Positions 1 to 7,784 of a stretch of 64,000 nucleotides of DNA are shown here, piece after piece (the stretch's first letter is position 1; every line of letters starts with the position of its first letter). A model generated the notes under the pieces. The model saw only the letters and a program-made list of their open reading frames with translations. It was not told the DNA's origin and ran no database searches. The stretch is from positions 1 to 64,000 of the forward strand of contig NZ_BMRE01000046.1 of NCBI RefSeq assembly GCF_014648475.1, given 5' to 3'. The DNA is from Lentzea flava (GTDB lineage Bacteria > Actinomycetota > Actinomycetes > Mycobacteriales > Pseudonocardiaceae). The translations under genes and the position numbers were made by a program.

Positions 1-60
1 TCCGGTTCTACTTCCTCCAACCGGACACAACAAGATCAACTTAAGCTACGCGGCATTGGG

Positions 61-79
61 TCTGGGGCGGAGCCCCAGA
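61..79. repeat. short GC hairpin of the TCTGGGG family
   Basis: Perfect inverted repeat TCTGGGGC-GGA-GCCCCAGA. A close relative with one extra pair per arm lies at 38138-38158. Such gene-less GC hairpins are common between actinobacterial genes. This one could end a transcript that lies outside the window. I see no gene in the first 193 bases. Confidence 0.5.
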
Positions 80-193
80 AAGCAACCGGAACATGACTAC
101 GGCACGCAACCACCTACGGACTCGAAACAGGAACCCGCCAACGCACCAGGGGGACGACCCACCCCAACCGGCGCGCCCCCAACAAGAAGTCCG

Positions 194-1267
194 TCAGGCG
201 AGCGCCTGCCACCACCCGTCAACCTCCCCAGGAGCGTCAACATCCACCCGCTCCCCAGGCCGAGGCACCGCCAACTTCAACCCCCGCCCCTTGGCCTCCC
301 GCCAAACCCGATCCACAGGCTCAGTCCAAGGATGCAACGCCAGGTTGAACGTCGCCCAGTGCACGGGAATCAACAACCCGCCCCCGAGATCCTCAAACGC
401 CTGAACCCCTTCCTCAGGCGTCATGTGGATGTCAGGCCAAGCATCCCCATACGCACCAACCTGCATCAGCACAACGTCAAAGGGCCCATGCGCAGCCCCG
501 ATGGCCGTGTAGCCGGGGAAGTACCCGGTATCCCCGCTGTAGAACACCGAACGCCCCGCACGCTTGATCACCCAGGAGGCCCACAACGTCACGTTCCTCT
601 GCACCGACCGCCCGGAGAAGTGTTGCGCCGCAGTGCAGGTGAGCGTGAACCCGTCCACGGAGTACGACTCGTCCCAGTCGAGCTCGACCACACGATCAGC
701 AGGAACATCCCACCGAGCAAGGTGAGCCCCGAGCCCCAACGGCACCACGAAGATCGCAGAGGTCGACCGCGTCAACGCCTGCACGGTCTCCATGTCGAGG
801 TGGTCGTAGTGATCATGCGAGACCACCACGGCGCTCAGCGAGGGCAAATCCGACAAATCATGCGGAACCGGATGCAGTCGCCGAGGCCCGACGTGCGCGG
901 AAGGCGAGACCCGGTCGCTCCACACGGGATCCACCAGCACCGCGGCACCGTCGATCTCGATCAACGCCGACGCGTGCCCGTACCAGGTGACGTGCAGCCC
1001 CGACGTCACCGGCGCGGCAGGTCCGACCAGCGGCACCGCGGCCGACGGCTTCCGGTCCGCGCCGCCGAAGATGAAGTCGCGCAAGGAGAAGGAGTCGCGG
1101 TCGGGGACCGTGCTGACCACCTTGTCGTTGTGGAACTTGCCGTCGCGGTAACGCGGTGAACGCGCCATCCGAGCCGGATCCGGCTTGCCGCCCAGCTGCC
1201 TCGGCACGTCCCGCAACGCCCACGCCACGCCCGCCAGTCCGAGCAGGCCGGCCAACGCCTTCTTCAT
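194..1267 (-). CDS. MBL-fold metal-dependent hydrolase (UlaG/NAPE-PLD-like)
   Basis: About 357 residues. The metallo-beta-lactamase signature HxHxDH is visible as SHDHYDHLD, followed by a later SGDTGYFPG segment and an HWATFNLALHPW motif. This pattern is typical of the N-acylphosphatidylethanolamine phospholipase D/UlaG-like branch that binds two metals. The N-terminus begins with Lys-Lys and a hydrophobic stretch of about 14 residues, so it may be membrane-anchored. I chose the ATG at 1267, preceded by AGAGGG, over an upstream ATG at 1402. The upstream start would translate straight through a palindromic repeat (1344-1394), which is unlikely to be coding. The substrate cannot be deduced from the sequence. 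Confidence 0.8.
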   Translation of the reverse strand: MKKALAGLLGLAGVAWALRDVPRQLGGKPDPARMARSPRYRDGKFHNDKVVSTVPDRDSFSLRDFIFGGADRKPSAAVPLVGPAAPVTSGLHVTWYGHASALIEIDGAAVLVDPVWSDRVSPSAHVGPRRLHPVPHDLSDLPSLSAVVVSHDHYDHLDMETVQALTRSTSAIFVVPLGLGAHLARWDVPADRVVELDWDESYSVDGFTLTCTAAQHFSGRSVQRNVTLWASWVIKRAGRSVFYSGDTGYFPGYTAIGAAHGPFDVVLMQVGAYGDAWPDIHMTPEEGVQAFEDLGGGLLIPVHWATFNLALHPWTEPVDRVWREAKGRGLKLAVPRPGERVDVDAPGEVDGWWQALA

Positions 1268-1343
1268 GATCGAACCCTCTTCCCTGACCCCGTGCCCGGT
1301 GCAACGCACGAAATGGTCGTCGAGTTCCACCCCGCTCGCAGAA

Positions 1344-1394
1344 CGATGAAGGGCTCCTTCATCCACCTCACGTGGATGAAGGAGCCCTTCATCG
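1344..1394. repeat. 51-nt perfect palindrome, copy 1 (putative terminator)
   Basis: Two 23-nt arms separated by the loop CTCAC, starting CGATGAAGGGCTCC. Each arm is itself nearly palindromic (GATGAAGG-GCT-CCTTCATC), so a cruciform or four-arm structure is possible. It lies 20 bases past the pyc stop codon, between pyc and the MBL gene. A second copy at 53465-53515 sits at the same kind of place and differs by a paired substitution that keeps the stem intact. There is no U-tract. Confidence 0.8.
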
Positions 1395-1414
1395 CAAACC
1401 ATCGCAAGCCTGAG

Positions 1415-4400
1415 CTACTCCAGGACGATCAACAGGTCGCCGCCCTCCACCTGCTGGGCGCCGCGCAACGCCAGGCGCTGCACGCGACCGGCCTTGGGGG
1501 CGGTGATCGCGGCCTCCATCTTCATGGCCTCGATCGTCGCGACGGTCTGACCGGCCTCGACGGAATCGCCCTCGGCCACCGCCGCCGTCACCACGCCCGC
1601 GAACGGGGCCGCGACGTGGTTCGGGTTGCTCCGATCCGCCTTCTCCGCGGCCGGGATGTCGGCCGCCACGGAGCGGTCGCGGACCTGGATCGGGCGCAGC
1701 TGGCCGTTCAGGGTCGCCATGACCGTGCGGATGCCGCGCGCGTCGGCCTCGGAGATGGCCTCCAGGCCGATCAGGAGCCGGACACCCGGCTCCAGGTCGA
1801 CGGAGTACTCCTCACCGGGACGCAGGCCGTAGAAGAAGTCCTTGGAGCGCAACACCGACGTGTCGCCGTAGGCCTCGCGGTGAGCGAGGAACTCCTTGGT
1901 GGGCGCCGGGAAGAGCAGGCGGTTCAGCGTCGCGCGGCGGTCGTCGACGAGGCCCGCCTCGTCCTCCGGCGAGAGCTCCTCGATCGGCTTCGGGGCCGGG
2001 CGGCCTTCCAGCGCCTTCGAGCGGAACGGCTCCGGCCACCCGCCGGGCGGGTCGCCCAGCTCGCCGTGCAGGAAGCCGATCACCGACGCCGGGATGTCGT
2101 ACTTGCCGGGGTCGGCCTCGAAGTCCTTCGGTGAGACGCCCGCGCCGACGAGGTGCAGCGCGAGGTCGCCGACGACCTTGGACGACGGCGTCACCTTCAC
2201 CAGGTGGCCGAGCATGCGGTCGGCGGCCGCGTACATGGACTCGATCTCTTCGAACTTCTCGCCGAGACCGAGCGCCACCGCCTGGGTGCGCAGGTTCGAG
2301 AGCTGTCCGCCGGGGATCTCGTGGTGGTACACGCGGCCGGTCGGGCCGGGGATGCCGGACTCGAACGGCGCGTAGATCTTGCGCACGGCCTCCCAGTACG
2401 GCTCGAGGTCGCACACGTTCTGCAGGTTCAGGCCCGTGGCGTGCTCGGTGTGGTCGGTCAGCGCCACGATCGACGACAGCGGCGGCTGCGACGTCGTGCC
2501 CGCCATCGACGCCGTCGCGCCGTCGATCGCGTCCACACCCGCCTGGATCGCGGCGAGGTACGTGGCCAGCTGGCCGCCCGCCGTGTCGTGCGTGTGGAGG
2601 TGGACCGGGAGGTCGAACTCCTTGCGCAGGGCCGAGATCAGGCGAGCCGCGGCAGGAGCCCTCAGGAGGCCCGCCATGTCCTTGACCGCCAGCACGTGAG
2701 CACCCGCGCCGACGATCTGCTCTGCCAGCTTGAGGTAGTAGTCCAGTGTGTACAGACGTTCGTCCGGGTTGGACAGATCGCTCGTGTAGCACAAGGCGAC
2801 TTCGGCGACGGCCGTTCCGGTTTCGCGCACGGCCTCGATCGCCGGGCGCATCTGCTCGACGTCGTTCAGCGCGTCGAAGATCCGGAAGATGTCGATGCCG
2901 GTGTCCGTCGCCTCCTGCACGAACGCCTTGGTGACCGCCTCCGGGTACGGCGTGTAGCCGACCGTGTTCCGTCCGCGCAGCAGCATCTGCAGGTTGATGT
3001 TCGGCACGGCCTCGCGCAGCGCGGCGAGCCGCTCCCACGGGTCCTCCGCGAGGAACCGCAGCGCCACGTCGTAGGTCGCGCCGCCCCAGCACTCCAGGGA
3101 CAGCAGCTCGGGCGTCATGCGCGCGACGTGCGGCGCGACGGCGAGCATGTCCTTGGTGCGCACTCGCGTGGCCAGCAGCGACTGGTGCGCGTCGCGGAAC
3201 GTCGTGTCCGTGACGCCGACGGCCTTGCTCTCCCGCATCCACCGCGCGAAGCCCTCTGGCCCGAGCTCGACGAGCTTCTGCTTCGACCCGGCGGGCGGCT
3301 CGGTGTTCAGGTCGACGACCGGCAGCTTCTCGCGCGGGTCGACGGCGGTCGGGCGCGGGCCGTTCGGGTGGTTGACCGTGACGTCCGCGAGGTAGGTCAG
3401 CAGGCGCGTGCCGCGGTCGGCCGAGTGGCGCGCCGTCAGCAGGTGCGGGCGCTTCTCGATGAACGACGTGGTGACGCGGCCCTCGAAGAAGTCCGGCTCG
3501 TCCAGCACGGCCTGGATGAACGGGATGTTCGTGGACACACCGCGGATGCGGAACTCGGCGATCGCGCGGCGCGCACGGGCGACGGCGAGGCCGAAGTTGC
3601 GGCCGCGGCACGTGAGCTTCACGAGCATCGAGTCGAAGTGGGGGCTGATGGCCATGCCGGCACCGGCCGTGCCGCCGTCGAGGCGGATGCCGGAGCCACC
3701 GGGCGAGCGGTAGGCGCTGATCGTGCCGGTGTCCGGGCGGAAGCCGTTGGCCGGGTCTTCCGTGGTGATGCGGCACTGCAGCGCGGCGCCGCGCAGCTGG
3801 ACGGTGTCCTGGGACAGGCCCAGGTCCTCGAGCGTCTCGCCGGCCGCGATGCGCATCTGCGACTGCACGAGGTCGACGTCGGTCACCTCCTCGGTGACCG
3901 TGTGCTCGACCTGGATGCGCGGGTTCATCTCGATGAAGACGTAGTTGCCCTGCGGGTCGAGCAGGAACTCGACGGTGCCCGCGTTGCGGTAGCCGATGTG
4001 GCGGGCGAACTTCACCGCGTCGTTGCAGATGCGCTCGCGCAGCTCGGGGTCGAGGTTCGGCGCCGGCGCGATCTCGATGACCTTCTGGTGGCGCCGCTGC
4101 ACCGAGCAGTCGCGCTCGAAGAGGTGGATCACGTTGCCCTGGCCGTCGGCGAGGATCTGCACCTCGATGTGGCGCGGCTCGACGACGGCCTGCTCGAGGA
4201 ACACCGTCGGGTCGCCGAACGCCGACTCCGCCTCGCGGGACGCCGCTTCGAGGGCTTCGCGCAACGCGGCCGGGTCGTCGACCTTGCGCATGCCCCGGCC
4301 GCCACCACCGGCGACCGCCTTCACGAAGACCGGGAAGCGCATCGACTGCGCCGCCTCGAGCAGCTCGTCGATGTTCGACGACGGCGGGCTCGACTCCAGC

Positions 4401-4792
4401 ACCGGCAGGCCGGCCTCGCGGGCGGCGGCGATGGCGCGCGCCTTGTTGCCCGTCAGCTCCAGCACCTCGGCCACGGGGCCGATGAACGTCAGACCCGCCT
4501 CTCGGCAGGCCATCGCCAGCTCGGGGTTCTCGGAGAGGAAGCCGTAGCCGGGGTAGATCGCGTCGGCACCCGCCTTGCGGGCCGCCTTGATGATCTCGTC
4601 GACGGAGAGGTACGCGCGGACGGGATGTCCTGGCTCTCCGATCTCGTACGACTCGTCCGCCTTCAACCGGTGCAGGGAGTTGCGGTCTTCGTGAGGGAAA
4701 ACGGCGACCGTTCCCGCGCCCAGTTCGTAGGCGGCCCGGAACGCGCGAATCGCGATCTCGCCGCGGTTGGCGACAAGAACCTTGCGGAACAT
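1415..4792 (-). CDS. pyc: pyruvate carboxylase
   Basis: 1125 residues, the full length of the single-chain enzyme, which makes oxaloacetate from pyruvate, bicarbonate and ATP (anaplerosis). Biotin carboxylase covers roughly residues 1-450, with the ATP-grasp glycine loop GGGGRGM at 162-168. The carboxyltransferase domain begins with DTTFRDAHQS near 545. The biotinyl domain is at the C-terminus, with the MKM motif and biotin-accepting Lys1091. The ATG has a strong ribosome site (GGGAGGG, 6 nt spacer). Downstream the transcript meets the palindrome at 1344-1394. The position next to recG matches Mycobacterium pca (Rv2967c). A small inverted repeat GCACG-TTAC-CGTGC lies upstream at 4830-4843. 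Confidence 0.97.
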   Translation of the reverse strand: MFRKVLVANRGEIAIRAFRAAYELGAGTVAVFPHEDRNSLHRLKADESYEIGEPGHPVRAYLSVDEIIKAARKAGADAIYPGYGFLSENPELAMACREAGLTFIGPVAEVLELTGNKARAIAAAREAGLPVLESSPPSSNIDELLEAAQSMRFPVFVKAVAGGGGRGMRKVDDPAALREALEAASREAESAFGDPTVFLEQAVVEPRHIEVQILADGQGNVIHLFERDCSVQRRHQKVIEIAPAPNLDPELRERICNDAVKFARHIGYRNAGTVEFLLDPQGNYVFIEMNPRIQVEHTVTEEVTDVDLVQSQMRIAAGETLEDLGLSQDTVQLRGAALQCRITTEDPANGFRPDTGTISAYRSPGGSGIRLDGGTAGAGMAISPHFDSMLVKLTCRGRNFGLAVARARRAIAEFRIRGVSTNIPFIQAVLDEPDFFEGRVTTSFIEKRPHLLTARHSADRGTRLLTYLADVTVNHPNGPRPTAVDPREKLPVVDLNTEPPAGSKQKLVELGPEGFARWMRESKAVGVTDTTFRDAHQSLLATRVRTKDMLAVAPHVARMTPELLSLECWGGATYDVALRFLAEDPWERLAALREAVPNINLQMLLRGRNTVGYTPYPEAVTKAFVQEATDTGIDIFRIFDALNDVEQMRPAIEAVRETGTAVAEVALCYTSDLSNPDERLYTLDYYLKLAEQIVGAGAHVLAVKDMAGLLRAPAAARLISALRKEFDLPVHLHTHDTAGGQLATYLAAIQAGVDAIDGATASMAGTTSQPPLSSIVALTDHTEHATGLNLQNVCDLEPYWEAVRKIYAPFESGIPGPTGRVYHHEIPGGQLSNLRTQAVALGLGEKFEEIESMYAAADRMLGHLVKVTPSSKVVGDLALHLVGAGVSPKDFEADPGKYDIPASVIGFLHGELGDPPGGWPEPFRSKALEGRPAPKPIEELSPEDEAGLVDDRRATLNRLLFPAPTKEFLAHREAYGDTSVLRSKDFFYGLRPGEEYSVDLEPGVRLLIGLEAISEADARGIRTVMATLNGQLRPIQVRDRSVAADIPAAEKADRSNPNHVAAPFAGVVTAAVAEGDSVEAGQTVATIEAMKMEAAITAPKAGRVQRLALRGAQQVEGGDLLIVLE

Positions 4793-5025
4793 CCGTAGCC
4801 CTCCCGGAGTTACTCGACGGTCAGTTCGGGCACGTTACCGTGCGACTCTTGCCTGTTGGGAGGACTGTCTCACGTGATGGGTGTCATCGTGATCGGTCTT
4901 GCTGGTGAGGATTCTCGCGGTTTGAGAGCTAGGTTGATACCCACCACCCGGTCAGACTCCGGCCGGTAGTGGGTTTAACCAGATCGAGTGACGATCTTGG
5001 GAACTATCTCGGTAGGGTGAGCCAT

Positions 5026-6417
5026 ATGGCCGGGGCTGATGGAGCCGGGCAGCCTACTGCCCGCACACCGCATTTCGACGTTGTCCTTCGTGGTTACAAC
5101 CAGCGACAGGTGAACGAACGGGTCACGCGCCTGGAGTTCGACCTGAAGAACTCGAACCGCGCCCGCGACGCCGCAGCCGCGCAGGTCGGCGAGCTCACCA
5201 AGCTGCTGAACTCGATGCGCGCCGATCTCGACAAGACCAAGATGCAGCTCCAGAACCTGGCCAACAGCCCTGTGAGCGCGTCGAACGTCACCGAGCGTGT
5301 CCGCGTGATGATGTCGCTCGCCGAGGAAGAGATCGCGGACATCCGCAAGGACGCCCTCGACAAGGCCGCCGCCACGCGCGCCGAGGCCGAGAAGCAGGCC
5401 GCCGAGCAGCGCGAGCAGCACAACCGCCTGCTCGCCGAGACCGAGGCCCGCCGCAAGCAGCTGGAGGTCGCCCACCAGCAGCGCACGACCGAGCTGGAGA
5501 AGCAGTTCGCCGAACGCAGGGCCGAGCTCGAGGCCGAGCACGAGGCGTTGCGCGCGAAGCTGACCGCCGAGCACGAGGCCCTGGTCGCCGAGGTGCGCGC
5601 CGAGGGCGAGCGCGTGGCAGCCGAGTTCGAGCAGAAGTCGGCCGACCTGGACGCGCACCGCGTGGAGCTCGACCGGAAGTACAAGGCGTACCACGACGAT
5701 CTCGACAAGGAGTACGACGGCCTCAAGGCGACGCTGACCGCCGAGCACACGAAGGTGCTGGCCGACGCGCGCGCCGAGGCCGAGCGGATCGCCGCCGAGT
5801 CCGAGGCCACGCGCGTCGACGCGCTGCAGAAGCTCGACGAGGCGCTCAAGGCCAAGCAGGCAGAGGCCGAGAAGGCGCTCGCCGAGCTCGAGGCCGAGTC
5901 GCTCGCCCGCGCCGAGAAGACCACCTCCGAAGCCACCGCGAAGGCAACCGCCCTGGTCAGCGAGGCGGAGGAGAAGGCAGCGACCGTGCTGCGCGAGGCC
6001 GACGAGAAGGCGCGGACGACCGTCGCCGAGGCCACGGAGAAGGCCGAGAAGGTCGTGCGCGAGGCGGACGAGAAGGCCACCACGCTGGTCCGCGACGCCG
6101 AGGCCAAGACCTCGGCCCTGGTCCGCGAGGCCGAGGAGAGGTCCGCGGCCGCCGTGGCCGAGGCCGACCAGCGCGCCGCCGCGGCAGCCGAGAAGGAGGC
6201 GTCGCTGCGTGCGGCGCACGACAACCTCGCCACGCAGTTCCACGCCGCGCAGGCCGCGGTGGAGGCGGCGATGTCGGTGCTGAAGCCGCTGGAGGACGGG
6301 TCCAACGGCACGGACGACTTCACCGGCACGGACGGCTCGGTCGGCTCGGACGGCTCGGTCGGCTCGGTCGGCTCCGAGGACGGGGAGAAGACCCAGCAGC
6401 TGCCCAAGCCGCGCTAG
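5026..6417 (+). CDS. DivIVA-domain coiled-coil protein
   Basis: 463 residues. The N-terminal segment FDVVLRGYNQRQVNERV matches the DivIVA domain, the membrane-curvature-sensing module of Wag31/DivIVA. It is followed by about 350 residues of almost unbroken Glu/Ala/Lys/Arg-rich coiled coil and a Gly/Ser/Asp-rich tail ending TQQLPKPR. This architecture suggests a polar-growth or cytoskeletal scaffold of the DivIVA/Scy type, acting on the inner membrane face. It is not Wag31 itself, which is shorter and sits in the dcw cluster. I chose the ATG at 5026, with AGGGTGA upstream, over an in-frame start at 4969. The stop shares CTAG with the convergent neighbour. Confidence 0.8.
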   Translation: MAGADGAGQPTARTPHFDVVLRGYNQRQVNERVTRLEFDLKNSNRARDAAAAQVGELTKLLNSMRADLDKTKMQLQNLANSPVSASNVTERVRVMMSLAEEEIADIRKDALDKAAATRAEAEKQAAEQREQHNRLLAETEARRKQLEVAHQQRTTELEKQFAERRAELEAEHEALRAKLTAEHEALVAEVRAEGERVAAEFEQKSADLDAHRVELDRKYKAYHDDLDKEYDGLKATLTAEHTKVLADARAEAERIAAESEATRVDALQKLDEALKAKQAEAEKALAELEAESLARAEKTTSEATAKATALVSEAEEKAATVLREADEKARTTVAEATEKAEKVVREADEKATTLVRDAEAKTSALVREAEERSAAAVAEADQRAAAAAEKEASLRAAHDNLATQFHAAQAAVEAAMSVLKPLEDGSNGTDDFTGTDGSVGSDGSVGSVGSEDGEKTQQLPKPR

Positions 6418-7535
6418 TCGTTCGGGAACGGCGGCAGGTCGCCGGTGGCCCAGCTGGTGTAGCACTTGCCGTTCGACGCGTAGTCGCTCGCGAACCCGAT
6501 AAGCGACCTCCCGTCGAGCGACGCGACCCCGGCGGGGTGGAAGTTGGGGCAGAGGTCGTCCCGCGCGCCCGGCACCGCCACCGGCGCGGGAGCCTCGTAC
6601 CAGCCGTCCCTGCCGCCGTTCTCCGAAATGAAGACGGTCCTGCCGTTGCCGGGATCGACCTTGCCGTCCGCGCCCATCAGCATCTGTCCCATGAGGATCA
6701 CCCGCCCGCGCTCCGTGCCGTTGGGCGCGAGGGCGATCGACGGCGTGTGCGCGAAGTACCGCCCGCTCTTCGTGACCGGCCGGTTGCCGAACCAGGCAGG
6801 GTCACCCCAGCTGACGCCGTCCGGCGACGTGCGGTGGAACGCCTCGCAGAAGTACTGGTCGGGCTGCCCGCAGATCTCGTACATCAGGTAGAACTCACCC
6901 GTCGGCAACCTCTTCACCTGCGGCATGCCGGGCCGGTACCCGCGCGGCCGCACCGCGACGACCTTCTCCTTGGCCGACCAGGTGATCCCGTCACTCGACA
7001 CGGTGCGGCCGATGTACTGGCTGTGCACGGCGTCCTCGGACTCGTCGGAGAAGTAGCAGTGCAGCCTGCCGTGGGCGTCCACCGAGAGGTCGGGTTCCCA
7101 GAGCCCGTACGGGTTCGTGGCCCGCGCGCACTCCGACAGGTACCGCCACGTCTCGCCGCCGTCGTCGCTGCGCCAGATGCGGGCCTTCATCGTCTCCTCC
7201 CGCAGGCCGGCCGACCCGGCCCACAGCACGGTGCCCGCGGGCATGTCGCCCACCTGGCGCGGTAGCTCGTAGAGGTGGCCGCAGCACAGCACCCAGCGGC
7301 TCGTCGGGTCGCTGAACGTGCTGAGCTTCTGGAACTTCTTGCCGGAGCGGCCGGCGCGCAGCACGTCCACCGACGCGTACCGGTGCAGCGCCACCAGGAT
7401 CTCGCCCTTGTGGGAGCCGTGTTCCAGGCGGATGGCGTGCGGGTAGCGGGACTCGTCGCCGGTCAGCAGGCCGGGCTTCGCGAGCGCGGGGGTGGGCAGG
7501 AGGGTGAGGACGGCGACGAGCGCGGTGATGATCAT
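6414..7535 (-). CDS. secreted Asp-box (BNR/sialidase-fold) protein
   Basis: About 373 residues with a clear signal peptide (MIITALVAVLTLLPTPALA, then KPG). Three Asp-box-like S-x-D-G-x-x-W motifs (RSDDGGETW, SSDGITW, SPDGVSW) point to a sialidase/exo-glycosidase six-bladed propeller. Many family members are glycan hydrolases, others only bind. The Arg triad of true sialidases cannot be confirmed by eye. Six cysteines suggest disulfides. A GTG at 7544 (VRRMII) is an alternative start, and neither start has a good ribosome site. The stop codon overlaps that of the DivIVA-domain gene. Confidence 0.7.
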   Translation of the reverse strand: MIITALVAVLTLLPTPALAKPGLLTGDESRYPHAIRLEHGSHKGEILVALHRYASVDVLRAGRSGKKFQKLSTFSDPTSRWVLCCGHLYELPRQVGDMPAGTVLWAGSAGLREETMKARIWRSDDGGETWRYLSECARATNPYGLWEPDLSVDAHGRLHCYFSDESEDAVHSQYIGRTVSSDGITWSAKEKVVAVRPRGYRPGMPQVKRLPTGEFYLMYEICGQPDQYFCEAFHRTSPDGVSWGDPAWFGNRPVTKSGRYFAHTPSIALAPNGTERGRVILMGQMLMGADGKVDPGNGRTVFISENGGRDGWYEAPAPVAVPGARDDLCPNFHPAGVASLDGRSLIGFASDYASNGKCYTSWATGDLPPFPND

Positions 7536-7784
7536 GCGGCGCACGGGTGGAAGGTACGGCGCCGGTTGGGGGTCACTGGTGGGTGGCGCGCGAACACTTT
7601 CGGGTGGAGCGCGGCGGGCGGGAGGTGGATGGGGAGGGGTGGCGGACGGGTGGTGGGACGCGGCCACGACAGCACCGCGACGCGCGGCCACCACGGCACT
7701 GCGGCGCCGCAACCACGCCCGGCCACCCAGCACCGGAGCGTCGCGGAACCGGGGCGCCGCAACGCCTCAACAACCGGTGCGCCG

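Noticed and set aside
1268..1402. N-terminal extension of the MBL protein (start at 1402)
   Set aside because: The added residues are the translation of the 51-nt palindrome and its flanks. ATG 1267 has a better ribosome site and gives a normal N-terminus.
2153..4798. 881-codon plus-strand open frame opposite pyc
   Set aside because: It is the third-codon GC shadow of pyc: Arg/Val/Asp/His-rich, no domain, fully covered by a certain gene on the other strand.
4793..5025. Riboswitch in the pyc/DivIVA-domain divergent region
   Set aside because: Only a small 5-bp inverted repeat is present and no conserved aptamer core can be recognised.
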